A stretch of DNA of 64,000 nt from Diplonema papillatum (taxonomy: Eukaryota > Euglenozoa > Diplonemea > Diplonemida > Diplonemidae): assembly GCA_030068145.1 (NCBI GenBank), contig JAPJBO010000015.1:62001-126000 (forward strand). Reading direction: 5' to 3'. Below are positions 31,220 to 44,578 of the stretch, piece by piece. Both the position numbers and the translations under genes were made by a program. How positions within the stretch are numbered: position 1 is the first letter of the stretch; each line of letters opens with the position of its first letter. The notes beneath the pieces were generated by a model. The model saw nothing but the letters and a program-made list of their open reading frames with translations. It ran no database searches and was not told where the DNA came from.

Positions 31220-32500
31220 CATGCAGGGTCAAAACCTTGTGGCAGGTCTCTACCCCGGCGAATCTTTACTCCGGCATTTTTAGTGTTTTGCCTTGGGTGG
31301 ATCTTTACTCCGTCGACCTTTACTCCGTCGGACCTTGACTCCGCCGACCTTGACTCCGCCGACCTTGACTCCGCCGATCTTGACTCCGCCGACCTTGACT
31401 CCGCCAACCTTTACTCCGCAGGGTAAAGGTCACCAAAATTTTGGGTCAAAATTTTGGGTCGAAAATTTTGGGTTGAAAATTTTGGTCACAATTTTGGGTT
31501 GAAAATTTTGGGTCAGATTTTTGGGTCGAAATTTTTGGTCAAAAATTTTCAGCTGAAGCATCTGGATCAAAAACTTGGTTCAAATTGGGTTTTGGACTCA
31601 AGATTTGGGCAAAAGTTTGGATTGGGATCATTTGAGGCAAAGATACCGAAATTTGGGTCCCCAAATCTGGTGTTCAAAAATTTGGTCCAAATCTTGGGTC
31701 ACAGACCCGAAAATGGTGCAAAAAATGTTCAGTTGGATCATTTCGATTAAAGATTTGGGTCAAAACTTGGGTTTTGGACTCAAGATTTGGGCAAAAGTTT
31801 GGATTGGGATCATTTGAGGCAAAGATACTGAAATCTGGGTCCCCAATCTCGTGTTCAAAACCTACCCAAAATTTTTTGACCCAAACTTTTGACCCAAATT
31901 TTGAACCCAAATTTTTGACCCAAATTTTTGACCCAAATTTTGACCCAAAATTTTTGACCCAAAAATTTTTGACCCAAAATTTTGACCCAAATTTTGACCC
32001 AAAATTTTGACCCAAAAATTTTGACCCAAAATTTTGAACCCAAATTTTTGACCCAAAATTTTTGACCCAAATTTTGACCCAAAATTTTGACCCAAAATTT
32101 TGACCCAAAATTTTGAACCCAAATTTTTGAACCCAATTTTTGGGTCAAAAATCAATTTGCCTTGAGTGGACCTTTACTCTGTCGACCTTTACTCCGCCGG
32201 ACCTTTACTCCGCCGACCTTGACTCCGCCGACCTTGACTCCGCCGATCTTCACCGATCTCTACCCCGGCGGAGTAAAGATTCACCGGGGTAGAGACCTGC
32301 CAACCTTGTGTCTTTTTGAAAATGGCAAAAAAAAAAATTCCGGAAAAAAATTGGGTTTTTTGAATTTTAAAAGTTTGGAACAAACTCTGCAGTAATTTTT
32401 GAGGAAGTTGAGCAAATTTTTTTTTTTCCAAAAAAATTTTTAGGGCTCCATCGGCCCCGCGGGAGCGTTTTAAAAAGACACAAGGTTTTGACCCTGCATG
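31220..32500. mobile_element. MITE copy 10, split by another element
   Basis: Ends 31220-31240 and 32302-32500, flanked by GTAA. A 1,061-bp element sits inside its left terminal repeat. Confidence 0.85.
31241..32301. mobile_element. non-autonomous element with 18-bp ends nested in a MITE
   Basis: Perfect inverted ends GGCAGGTCTCTACCCCGG, flanked by an 8-bp duplication AACCTTGT (31233-31240 and 32302-32309). Inside the ends are direct TTTACTCCGTCGACC units. The middle is long arrays of GGGTCAAAATTTT and, inverted from about 31865, TTTTGACCCAAAA. It also has a tandem pair of a ~180-bp unit (AAGATTTGGGCAAAAGTTTG at 31600 and 31779). There is no coding capacity. An 8-bp duplication suits hAT-like or P-like elements. 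Confidence 0.8.
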
Positions 32501-32863
32501 GTAAAGATCCACCCAAGGTCAAATTTTGGGTCAAAATTTTGGGTCAAAATCTTTTTTGGGACAAAAATTTGGGTCAAAAATTTTGGTTCAAAATTTTGGT
32601 TCAAAATTTGGGTCAAAAATTGGGGCTGAAATTTTTGGGTCAAATTTTTTGGGAAACTTACAAATATATGCACGATAAACTGCCGAAAAAACTGTGCGCA
32701 TACGAAACGTATGCGCGAAAAACTGTTTTTTTTTACAAATATATGCGCGAAAAAAAACCCACGAGATTGTTGAAAACGCAAACCATCTGATATTTCGTAC
32801 GCTTTCTCGATTGATGTGAAGGGGCGTTACCGGTTTCGGCTAGCGCGACTCGTCTGCCAGCTT
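32501..32863. repeat. AT-rich repeat remnant up to the rDNA junction
   Basis: Continues the GGGTCAAAATTTT array to about 32650, then a short palindrome-rich piece (CATACGAAACGTATG; ATATATGCGCGAAAAA) related to sequence near 49340-49390. The rDNA begins abruptly at about 32864. Confidence 0.6.
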
Positions 32864-33481
32864 TTCAAACAGATTGGAAACCGAGGATTCAAACATGGTC
32901 ATGAAGGAAATCGAAAATCCCGAGCAATCGGAAAGGCAAAACAACTGTTCCCCTCGGCTCAACTGCGGTTGATCGAGGGTGACATCAATTGCACTTATCG
33001 GTGGATGTCTTGGCTCTGGGAACGATGAAGACCGCGGCCAGACGCGATAGTCAATGGGAATTGCAGAAGCATGAGACTCATCAGGTCGTCGAACGCATTA
33101 GCGGGCTGGGTTCGCCCATGCCCATCAGCAGTTGAGTGTCGCTTGAAAATCTAATCTCTCAGACTGCGTTCGACTCTTGATTCGATGGTGATTGGCTTGC
33201 TGATTATTGTTGATCGAGTTGAATCGGTTTGAATCGAGAATGTGGCGGTGCAAAGATCATTCAACCCGATCGATGCTCTGTTTGAAATCCTGGGTCCGAG
33301 AACGAGCATCGCATATCTTCTGGAGTTGAATCGCAAGGTTTGATGAAATTGGATGGTGTTCGATCAATGGATCTTCAATGAGAGCGACTGACGATTTCCA
33401 AAAATCGTCTAGTCTCGTGAGGTTCACACTTCAAAGGCATGGATTGATTTTTGGAAAAACAGGTCGTTCGAATGAAACTCT
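32864..33481 (+). other. rDNA unit 1: partial ITS1, 5.8S and ITS2
   Basis: Same as 40492-41109 at an offset of 7,628 bp. ITS1 starts inside the spacer, so this unit lacks its SSU. Confidence 0.85.
32983..33144 (+). rRNA. 5.8S rRNA, unit 1
   Basis: Contains the 5.8S core motifs TCGGTGGATGTCTTGG, CGATGAAGACCGC, GAATTGCAGAAGC and GTCGAACGCA. Ends are approximate. Confidence 0.85.
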
Positions 33482-35788
33482 CACCGACCTCAGCTGTTGA
33501 AGATCTACGCGCTAAACTTAAGCATATCACTCAGCGCAGGAAAAGAAAGCAACAGCGATGCTCCTAGTAACGGCGAGTGAACAGGGCAGAGCCCAAGCCT
33601 GAACCGGTGTTCTACGGATATCCGGAATGTGGCGCAAGCTGCTTGGGGACACAACTGGCGTCGAGGTAAGTCTCCTGGAATGGGGTATCCACAGAGGGTG
33701 AGAGTCCCGTATTTCCTCGACGAGCCATGTTGGTTAACTCCTTGCTAGCACGAGTCGCTCAGTTTGGGAATGCTGAGCTAATCGGCAGGTATCCCTCTGC
33801 TAAGGCTAAATATCTCCCGGAGGCCGATAGCGAACAAGTACAGTGATGGAAAGATGCAAAGAACTTTGAAAAGAGGGTTAAAAGTCCCTGAAACCGATGA
33901 GTGGTAAGAGTTGGAGATGCGTTCAAATCTTAATCATTGCTCCTTCACTGGGGTTTATGGTTGAGACGTCTGGACCTATTCGGATCGTCCAAGCTTCTGT
34001 TGCGAGACGGCTTGCCGGCTGCCTCAGTTTTGCTCGGATCGACCAGGATAGGAATGAGTTGAGGAGGTGACCCGCGGCATCGTCAGCGAAGGGTAAGTGT
34101 CGGCGTCTTCGGACAACGTCCTTGCTCCCGCTGGCCTGACGTGGTTAAACGCTCGCAGGCTCATGTCAGACACAGCGATCTTCTACTACCCGTCTTGAAA
34201 CACGGACCAAGGAGTCTAACACGTGTGCGAGGCTTAGGGTGTCAAACCCACAAGCCGCACTGAAAGGGAGATGTGCCAATCCTTGAGGACGCAGCACAGC
34301 CCGATCCTGATTTACTGGAAAGGGATTTGAGGTTAAGTACACTTGTTGGGACCCGAAAGATGGTGAACTATGCCTGGATAGGACGAAGCCGGGGGAAACC
34401 CTGGTGGAGGTCCGTTGCGGTGTTGACGTGCAAATCGCTCGTCAAAGCTGGGTATAGGGGCGAAAGACCCATCGAACCATCTAGTAGCTGGTTCACTCCG
34501 AAGTTTCCCTCAGGATAGCTAGAACCAAAACAGGAGTTACGCCAGGTAAAGCGAATGATTGGAGGCATTGGGGAAATCGCTTCCTCGACCTATTCTCAAA
34601 CTTTAAATGGGCGTGAGCTCGGGGTTACTTCATTGAACCCTGACGTAGAATCCTGGTTCTAAGTGGGCCACTTCTGGTAAGCAGGACTGGCGACGCGGGA
34701 TGAACCGAGAGCTGACTTAAGGTGTCCGAGTGATCGCTCATCAGATCCCACAAAGGGTGTCGGTTCATCTTGACAGCAGGACGGTGGCCATGGAAGTCGG
34801 CATCCGATAATGAGTGTGTAACAACTCACCTGCCGAATGCACCGGTCCCGAAAATGGATGATGCTCAAGCGATCCACCCATAGTTGGCCGCGTACTGGTA
34901 TCACAAAGCCAGGCGTGCGTAGGAGTGCGTGGTCCACGCCGCGAAGTCGTTGGCGTGAGCCTCGATGGAGCGTGGATGAGTGCAGATCTTGGTTGTAGTA
35001 GCGAATATTCAATGGAGAACATTGAAGGCCGAAGTGGAGAAGGTTTCCGTGTCAACAGCAATTGGACATGGGTCAGTCGGTCCTAAGGCAAGGTGTAATT
35101 GCTCGCCTCAAAGCTGCCACTGACGAGCTTGCTCGGACGTGCAGGATTGCCGAAAGGGAATGCGTGAACATTCCGCAACCCGGATGCAGAGATCTGAAGT
35201 GGTGACACATTGACGATCCTGTTGACCATGTCCACAGGCCCCGGATGATGCAGTCGTCTCTTTTTGAAGGAAGGGTTGACCCTTGAAACGCTTCACGCGG
35301 GGACAGGGTTAACTATCCTGGAAAGCTGCACTTTCTTCGTGTAGTAGGGTGTCTTGTGGATGTGCATGGAAAAAACAGGGGAGATCTCATTCTCTTGCAT
35401 CGGGCCGTACCGTTAACCGCAATAGGTCTCCTAGGCTAAAAGCCTCTGGCCGACAGAACAATGTAGGTAAGGGAAGTCGGCAAACTGGATCCGTAACTTC
35501 GGGAAAAGGATTGGCTCTGAGGACACATGCGGGATTGTCAGTGCGGGTCAGGTCTGGGCTCAGATTGAAGGTGCTGTGAGTGGCGCTCTCGGGTGCTACC
35601 CGCGGCTCCTGATTTCTTCCAGGCCTTCTTGCATGTTGTGCCCGCAATGAAGTGTCAGCTTGGAACTGTTACGAACAAGAGGAATCCAACTGGTTAATTA
35701 AACCACAGCATTTCGCTTCATCACAGCGGTGGCGAGTGGAATGTGACTTCTGCCCAGTGCCCTGAATGTCAACGCTGAGAGATCAGGT

Positions 35789-35848
<60 letters not shown>

Positions 35849-36457
35849 TTCTAATTAAAGACGCGCATGAATGGACCAATGAGATTCCTTCTGTCCCTAC
35901 CTACTATCTGGCGAAACAGCAGTCAAGGGAACGGACTTGAAACTGTCAGCGGGGAAAGAAGACCCTGTTGAGTTTGACTCTAGTCTGACTTTGTGCAGTG
36001 ACACGAGAGGTGTAGAATAGGTGGGAGGCCGCAACAATGAAATACCACTACTCTTGTTGTCGCTTTACTTATCCAATGATGGGAAGACGGCAGCTGCTCC
36101 CTTGTGGGGTTAGGGTCTTCGGATCCGTAGCTTATCCGTTTCCAGCGACAAACGGGCTTCGGCTCGCGAATCCTCGTTTGGAGACACCAGTCAGGTGGGG
36201 AGTTTGGCTGGGGCGGCACATCTGTTACACATTAACGCAGGTGTCCTAAGGCAAGCTCAGCGGGAACAGAAATCTCGCGTAGAGCATAAGGGTAAAAGCT
36301 TGCTCGATACACGATCTTCAGTACCGATCCTCGGTGTGAAAGCATGGCCTAACGATCCTTTGGTCTCGCTTCATGTTCAAGGGATGAAGCCGGAGGTGAC
36401 AGAAAAATTACCACAGGGATAACTGGCTTGTGGCAGCCAAGCGTTCATAGCGACGTT

Positions 36458-36489
<32 letters not shown>

Positions 36490-36537
36490 ACCTAGACAAG
36501 CAGAATTGTCTAAGGGTTGGATTGTTCACCCACTAAC

Positions 36538-36581
<44 letters not shown>

Positions 36582-36950
36582 TTACCCTACTGATGGAGAG
36601 AGAGCCCATCGGGCCAGCGCATTCCGACAGCAATACGGGGTAGTACGAGAGGAACTCCCGTTTCTAGTCCCTGGTATCTACGGTTGTTCGATCGGACAGT
36701 GCCGTGATGCTACCACTGGATGGATTATGGCTGAACGCCTCTAAGCCAGAACCCAGTCTAGAGGAATGCGTGAGTTACTCAGGGCACATCGGATTTATCG
36801 GGCCACGAATAGCTTCGGCGAACGGCAACTTCCAAATTCACATCCAGATCCCGTGTCTCCAACCGGGTCTATACGAGTCCGAATGGACCGGCGGGCGTAA
36901 CGCACTGAGGAGCCTTGTTGTTCCGAGGGTTTGAGCCTTATGGCCGGTTC
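33482..36950 (+). rRNA. LSU (28S) rRNA, unit 1
   Basis: Starts near ACCGACCTCAGC...AACTTAAGCATATCACT, the standard LSU 5' region. It includes the sarcin-ricin loop (AGTACGAGAGGAACT near 36643) and the 3' motif GCTGAACGCCTCTAAGCCAGAA near 36730. Continuous, with no inserted intron or fragmenting spacer seen. The 3' end is estimated from where conserved sequence gives way to spacer. Confidence 0.92.
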
Positions 36951-38402
36951 CTACGGTTATCTCCTGGTTCGGCTCCACTCGAAAGAGTGGGGTTGGATCA
37001 GGAGAAACCCGGATGTGAATTTGGAAAAAAGTGATGAATCCACCCAGAGTCTCTCGATGTTGGTCAATTTGAATGGAATGGAATGAATGGTTGAATCATC
37101 ATATTTAAGGCAAATCGAAAGACGGATCTCAAGCGGAATCTCTCTTGATCTCCGGCCGCACCTTACCAAACCTGCCTCTTTTTTTCTCTCCACGTCGTAT
37201 GATTCCCTGAGATGTTCGCTTCGGCTTGAGCACTCGGGATGATGACACAGGAGAGGGATAGGGGGTCCGGGGAGGTAGGGTCCCGCCCGAGAATCAGGGG
37301 AGACAAGCTTTGAGATTTCGTCGCGAGGTGACCCCTCGCCCGCTAAAATGCCCTCTTTCAGGCCCCCACCCCCTCGCCATTTTTTTTCGCGTCAAAGTTC
37401 CTGTTCTGGCCCTCGGCTCCCTTTGTAAAAAGGTTGAGCTCTGGGCCGGTGCGGGAGCTTCCCGGCGCGGAGAAGATTGGAGATGGAGGTGTTGTGCTCA
37501 GGAGCAAGGGTATGAGGTGGGCGCGTTGTTGCCAGGTGACTCTCGTGCGCTGCTCTCTCTCCTCTCTCTCTCTCCCTCTCTCCTCTCTCCTCTCTCTCCT
37601 ACAGGCAACTGTAGGGAGGGGGGGAGGGAAGGGGGGGGGGAGGGGGGGGGGAGGGACGCGTGCGCGTCGCCGACCCCCCCAGTTCGGGAAAAGGGGTCAT
37701 GCCCAATATAGGAAAGGGGGTCCTCCCCTCCTGGAAGCTCTAGAGCTCCAGGAGGACGGAAGGATCACTACCTCTCCTGTTGGTAATATGATGGTCAACC
37801 ACGCATGAAATGAAAATCAAAGACTGGCAAATGAAAGAGACTGGTATTCATAAGGCAAGAACGCTAATCACTAGAGTGAGTCAATCACATTCTGAATCGG
37901 AGCAGCACTCCGCTCTAGTGACATAGCTAACTAATCTGGCATGACCTCGCCTCGATAATCTCAAATGGCGGTGTTAACATTCCACGGAAAGAATCGTTCG
38001 CGATTCAAGAAGAGGGATGCCGATTAGAATGAGTATGAATGACATACCACGTGCTCGAAAGACATGGAGGGAATGCAAAATGAATCGGTCATGTGCCAAT
38101 GAAAATGCAAAAGTCAAGACCGTTCCTCTCCCATGGACTCGTTCCAGATCCGAGTTAGCATACTCGTATGCGCTCGATCAAATGGTCAAGGTAATCGGGA
38201 AGACACGATGGTGAAATACAAAAAAGGCAATCGAGGAAAGCTATCGGTCGTAGAGATACGATCGAGGACTGCCCCTTTGAAAGCTGAAGAATGAATAGAA
38301 TGATCATGCATCAATCTAGGCTTGACACGATACAATCTCTGGTATCGGGGAATCTTTGATTCGTCAGATTTTCCTCGGTCCAGTCTGGTTTGAGTGACAA
38401 GA
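36951..38402 (+). other. rDNA intergenic and external transcribed spacer
   Basis: Begins with a hairpin (GGCTCCACTCGAAAGAGTGGGG) and a T-rich stretch near 37178 that may be a terminator. A CT-repeat (37550-37605) and an interrupted G tract (37615-37655) follow. CTCCTGGAAGCTCTAGAGC marks 37720. A duplicated octamer-type hairpin (CACTAGAGTGAGTCAATCAC / CTCTAGTGAC) lies near 37870-37922. The RNA polymerase I start should be here but is not identifiable by eye. Stop-free frames of 60-130 codons are not genes. Confidence 0.85.
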
Positions 38403-39717
38403 AACCTGGTTGATCCTGCCAGTAGTCATATGCTTGTTTCAAGGATTAAGCCATGCAAGTCTCAGAGTAAATGGATTAACAGTGGGTCTGCAGACGGCTC
38501 ATTAAATCGGTGGCAATCTACGCGGGGAAGGTGCCTTTTGGGCCCAGTTGGATAACAATGGTAACTCCATTGCTAATACATGTCCGAAGAATCCAACTCG
38601 ATTCAACCCCGTGGCCTTAAAACCGCGGGGTCGAGGTGGATACAATTGACCGAGATAAGAACCAACGCTAGCAATAGCAGCGGTGTGTGGATGAAACAGG
38701 TCAATCGAGTGATAGCACACGACTTCAAGTCGGTGCAAGCCCGCAAGAGCTTCTGCCCTATCAGCTTTTGACGGTAGTGTAGTGGACTACCGTGGCTGTA
38801 ACGGGTAACGGGGAATTAGGGTTCGATTCCGGAGAGGGAGCCTGAGAAACGGCTACCACATCTAAGGATGGCAGCAGGTACGCAAATTGCCCAATAGCAA
38901 CACTGCTGAGGCAGCGAAGAGAAATAGCCTCGACACGTACTTAGTACGTTAGAAGCAATGGATGATATCTAAACCTGTCAATGAACACAATTGGTGGACA
39001 AGTCTGGTGCCAGCACCCGCGGTAATTCCAGCACCAATAGCGTATATTAATGCTGCTGCTGTTAAAAAGCTCGTAGTTGGATCCAGAGCTCAGGTTGCAA
39101 GGTGGCCCAGTTTGCTGGGCATCAGCGTACTGCTGGTATTCAGAAGGCTGGGATCAACCCCTCGCATCAAGACCTGTGCTCTATGAACGGTGGTAATGGT
39201 GCCTTGCAAGTAATCTCTTCATCGGGATGAAAGCGCTTACGCGTACACCATACGCATACGGGTCGACCACCGATGTTACTGTGAACAAACCAGCGTGCCC
39301 AAAGCAGGCGTTCGCCGTGAATGATAAAGCATGGAATAACAAGGGATCGATTCTCTCGACTCTTTTTGTTGGTCTCTTAACCCGAGAAGGAATAATCAAA
39401 ACGAAGTTCTTAGCGGTTCTCTTTTGAGTTTCGTCTAAGGCCTCGTTGCGCGGGATCAATAGGGACTGCCGGGGTCGTACGTACTCCTACGTCAGAGGTG
39501 AAATTCTTAGATCGTAGGAAGACGAACTTCTGCGAAAGCATTCGACAAGAATGTCTTCATTAATCAAGAACGAGAGCGTGGGGATCCAAGATGATCAGAT
39601 ACCGTCGTAGTCCACTGCTGTAAACGATGCCGTCTCAGGATCGAGGGAAGTCATTTTGGCTCCCACGGCACTCCCCGAACGAGAAATCAAAGATTATGGG
39701 TTCAGGGGGGAGTACAT

Positions 39718-39750
<33 letters not shown>

Positions 39751-40453
39751 TGACACCACCAGGCGTGGAGTATGCGGCTTAATTTGACTCAACACGGGGA
39801 ATTTTACTAGGTCAGGACGATCTCAAGGATTGACAGATTGAGAGCTCTTTCTCGATGAATTGTGTGGTGGTGCATGGCCGCTCCTGGTTGGTGGAGTGAT
39901 TTGTCAGGTTGATTCCGTTAACGAACGAGATCTCGACCCTTAAATAGGTGGGCGTGTCGTTGTAGGGGGTGTCTTTTGGCATCGGCGGCTTGCTGCTTAC
40001 CCGAGACGCGCACTACTTCTTAAGGGGACTGCGCGCGACTTATAGCGCGCGGAAGAGCGAGCCAATAGCAGGTCTGTGATGCTCCTAAATGTCCTAGGCT
40101 GCACGCGCACTACACTGACGCATTAAACGAGTTTGAGAGCCTTCCGGCTACCTATCTTGAAGAGGATGGGAAATCTTTTGAACTTGCGTCGTGATGAGGA
40201 TCGATGATTGCAATTATTCTCCTTGAATGAGGAATGCCTAGTAGGCGCAAGTCATCAGCTTGCACTGATTACGTCCCTGCCATTTGTACACACCGCCCGT
40301 CGTTGCTACCGATTGGCTGTGGGATAGAGCTTGGGAGAGGGAAGCTCGTTCTTGGCAACAAGTTCAGCGCCCGAATCCAAGCAATGTTTCTCAGCTAGAG
40401 GAAGCAAAAGTCGTAACAAGGTTGCTGTAGGTGAACCTGCAGCAGGATCATTA
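38403..40453 (+). rRNA. SSU (18S) rRNA, complete
   Basis: Starts AACCTGGTTGATCCTGCC and ends GTGAACCTGCAGCAGGATCA, the universal SSU ends. It contains AATTCCAGCACCAATAGCG, AGGAATTGACGGAA and TACACACCGCCCGTCG. At about 2,051 bp it is somewhat longer than average, with an expansion near 39940-40030. The 530 loop reads CAGCACCCGCGG (C at 39016) instead of the usual CAGCAGCCGCGG. It is the only complete SSU in the window. Confidence 0.95.
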
Positions 40454-41109
40454 CCAAAGATTTCAATTCTGAATGGAATGAGGAAACGACTTTCAAACAG
40501 ATTGGAAACCGAGGATTCAAACATGGTCATGAAGGAAATCGAAAATCCCGAGCAATCGGAAAGGCAAAACAACTGTTCCCCTCGGCTCAACTGCGGTTGA
40601 TCGAGGGTGACATCAATTGCACTTATCGGTGGATGTCTTGGCTCTGGGAACGATGAAGACCGCGGCCAGACGCGATAGTCAATGGGAATTGCAGAAGCAT
40701 GAGACTCATCAGGTCGTCGAACGCATTAGCGGGCTGGGTTCGCCCATGCCCATCAGCAGTTGAGTGTCGCTTGAAAATCTAATCTCTCAGACTGCGTTCG
40801 ACTCTTGATTCGATGGTGATTGGCTTGCTGATTATTGTTGATCGAGTTGAATCGGTTTGAATCGAGAATGTGGCGGTGCAAAGATCATTCAACCCGATCG
40901 ATGCTCTGTTTGAAATCCTGGGTCCGAGAACGAGCATCGCATATCTTCTGGAGTTGAATCGCAAGGTTTGATGAAATTGGATGGTGTTCGATCAATGGAT
41001 CTTCAATGAGAGCGACTGACGATTTCCAAAAATCGTCTAGTCTCGTGAGGTTCACACTTCAAAGGCATGGATTGATTTTTGGAAAAACAGGTCGTTCGAA
41101 TGAAACTCT
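40454..41109 (+). other. ITS1, 5.8S and ITS2, unit 2
   Basis: Spacer between SSU and LSU. ITS1 is about 155 bp and ITS2 about 340 bp around the 5.8S gene. Confidence 0.85.
40611..40772 (+). rRNA. 5.8S rRNA, unit 2
   Basis: Same motifs as the unit 1 copy, 7,628 bp away. No difference seen by eye. Ends approximate. Confidence 0.88.
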
Positions 41110-43416
41110 CACCGACCTCAGCTGTTGAAGATCTACGCGCTAAACTTAAGCATATCACTCAGCGCAGGAAAAGAAAGCAACAGCGATGCTCCTAGTAACG
41201 GCGAGTGAACAGGGCAGAGCCCAAGCCTGAACCGGTGTTCTACGGATATCCGGAATGTGGCGCAAGCTGCTTGGGGACACAACTGGCGTCGAGGTAAGTC
41301 TCCTGGAATGGGGTATCCACAGAGGGTGAGAGTCCCGTATTTCCTCGACGAGCCATGTTGGTTAACTCCTTGCTAGCACGAGTCGCTCAGTTTGGGAATG
41401 CTGAGCTAATCGGCAGGTATCCCTCTGCTAAGGCTAAATATCTCCCGGAGGCCGATAGCGAACAAGTACAGTGATGGAAAGATGCAAAGAACTTTGAAAA
41501 GAGGGTTAAAAGTCCCTGAAACCGATGAGTGGTAAGAGTTGGAGATGCGTTCAAATCTTAATCATTGCTCCTTCACTGGGGTTTATGGTTGAGACGTCTG
41601 GACCTATTCGGATCGTCCAAGCTTCTGTTGCGAGACGGCTTGCCGGCTGCCTCAGTTTTGCTCGGATCGACCAGGATAGGAATGAGTTGAGGAGGTGACC
41701 CGCGGCATCGTCAGCGAAGGGTAAGTGTCGGCGTCTTCGGACAACGTCCTTGCTCCCGCTGGCCTGACGTGGTTAAACGCTCGCAGGCTCATGTCAGACA
41801 CAGCGATCTTCTACTACCCGTCTTGAAACACGGACCAAGGAGTCTAACACGTGTGCGAGGCTTAGGGTGTCAAACCCACAAGCCGCACTGAAAGGGAGAT
41901 GTGCCAATCCTTGAGGACGCAGCACAGCCCGATCCTGATTTACTGGAAAGGGATTTGAGGTTAAGTACACTTGTTGGGACCCGAAAGATGGTGAACTATG
42001 CCTGGATAGGACGAAGCCGGGGGAAACCCTGGTGGAGGTCCGTTGCGGTGTTGACGTGCAAATCGCTCGTCAAAGCTGGGTATAGGGGCGAAAGACCCAT
42101 CGAACCATCTAGTAGCTGGTTCACTCCGAAGTTTCCCTCAGGATAGCTAGAACCAAAACAGGAGTTACGCCAGGTAAAGCGAATGATTGGAGGCATTGGG
42201 GAAATCGCTTCCTCGACCTATTCTCAAACTTTAAATGGGCGTGAGCTCGGGGTTACTTCATTGAACCCTGACGTAGAATCCTGGTTCTAAGTGGGCCACT
42301 TCTGGTAAGCAGGACTGGCGACGCGGGATGAACCGAGAGCTGACTTAAGGTGTCCGAGTGATCGCTCATCAGATCCCACAAAGGGTGTCGGTTCATCTTG
42401 ACAGCAGGACGGTGGCCATGGAAGTCGGCATCCGATAATGAGTGTGTAACAACTCACCTGCCGAATGCACCGGTCCCGAAAATGGATGATGCTCAAGCGA
42501 TCCACCCATAGTTGGCCGCGTACTGGTATCACAAAGCCAGGCGTGCGTAGGAGTGCGTGGTCCACGCCGCGAAGTCGTTGGCGTGAGCCTCGATGGAGCG
42601 TGGATGAGTGCAGATCTTGGTTGTAGTAGCGAATATTCAATGGAGAACATTGAAGGCCGAAGTGGAGAAGGTTTCCGTGTCAACAGCAATTGGACATGGG
42701 TCAGTCGGTCCTAAGGCAAGGTGTAATTGCTCGCCTCAAAGCTGCCACTGACGAGCTTGCTCGGACGTGCAGGATTGCCGAAAGGGAATGCGTGAACATT
42801 CCGCAACCCGGATGCAGAGATCTGAAGTGGTGACACATTGACGATCCTGTTGACCATGTCCACAGGCCCCGGATGATGCAGTCGTCTCTTTTTGAAGGAA
42901 GGGTTGACCCTTGAAACGCTTCACGCGGGGACAGGGTTAACTATCCTGGAAAGCTGCACTTTCTTCGTGTAGTAGGGTGTCTTGTGGATGTGCATGGAAA
43001 AAACAGGGGAGATCTCATTCTCTTGCATCGGGCCGTACCGTTAACCGCAATAGGTCTCCTAGGCTAAAAGCCTCTGGCCGACAGAACAATGTAGGTAAGG
43101 GAAGTCGGCAAACTGGATCCGTAACTTCGGGAAAAGGATTGGCTCTGAGGACACATGCGGGATTGTCAGTGCGGGTCAGGTCTGGGCTCAGATTGAAGGT
43201 GCTGTGAGTGGCGCTCTCGGGTGCTACCCGCGGCTCCTGATTTCTTCCAGGCCTTCTTGCATGTTGTGCCCGCAATGAAGTGTCAGCTTGGAACTGTTAC
43301 GAACAAGAGGAATCCAACTGGTTAATTAAACCACAGCATTTCGCTTCATCACAGCGGTGGCGAGTGGAATGTGACTTCTGCCCAGTGCCCTGAATGTCAA
43401 CGCTGAGAGATCAGGT

Positions 43417-43476
<60 letters not shown>

Positions 43477-44085
43477 TTCTAATTAAAGACGCGCATGAAT
43501 GGACCAATGAGATTCCTTCTGTCCCTACCTACTATCTGGCGAAACAGCAGTCAAGGGAACGGACTTGAAACTGTCAGCGGGGAAAGAAGACCCTGTTGAG
43601 TTTGACTCTAGTCTGACTTTGTGCAGTGACACGAGAGGTGTAGAATAGGTGGGAGGCCGCAACAATGAAATACCACTACTCTTGTTGTCGCTTTACTTAT
43701 CCAATGATGGGAAGACGGCAGCTGCTCCCTTGTGGGGTTAGGGTCTTCGGATCCGTAGCTTATCCGTTTCCAGCGACAAACGGGCTTCGGCTCGCGAATC
43801 CTCGTTTGGAGACACCAGTCAGGTGGGGAGTTTGGCTGGGGCGGCACATCTGTTACACATTAACGCAGGTGTCCTAAGGCAAGCTCAGCGGGAACAGAAA
43901 TCTCGCGTAGAGCATAAGGGTAAAAGCTTGCTCGATACACGATCTTCAGTACCGATCCTCGGTGTGAAAGCATGGCCTAACGATCCTTTGGTCTCGCTTC
44001 ATGTTCAAGGGATGAAGCCGGAGGTGACAGAAAAATTACCACAGGGATAACTGGCTTGTGGCAGCCAAGCGTTCATAGCGACGTT

Positions 44086-44117
<32 letters not shown>

Positions 44118-44165
44118 ACCTAGACAAGCAGAATTGTCTAAGGGTTGGATTGTTCACCCACTAAC

Positions 44166-44209
<44 letters not shown>

Positions 44210-44578
44210 TTACCCTACTGATGGAGAGAGAGCCCATCGGGCCAGCGCATTCCGACAGCAATACGGGGTAGTACGAGAGGAACTCCCGTTTCTAGTCCCT
44301 GGTATCTACGGTTGTTCGATCGGACAGTGCCGTGATGCTACCACTGGATGGATTATGGCTGAACGCCTCTAAGCCAGAACCCAGTCTAGAGGAATGCGTG
44401 AGTTACTCAGGGCACATCGGATTTATCGGGCCACGAATAGCTTCGGCGAACGGCAACTTCCAAATTCACATCCAGATCCCGTGTCTCCAACCGGGTCTAT
44501 ACGAGTCCGAATGGACCGGCGGGCGTAACGCACTGAGGAGCCTTGTTGTTCCGAGGGTTTGAGCCTTATGGCCGGTTC
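41110..44578 (+). rRNA. LSU (28S) rRNA, unit 2
   Basis: Appears identical to the unit 1 LSU in the stretches compared, consistent with recent homogenisation or array duplication. Continuous gene. Confidence 0.93.

Noticed and set aside
38815-38840. tRNA-like GGTTCGATTCC box
   Set aside because: It is part of the SSU rRNA 5' domain, with no cloverleaf around it.
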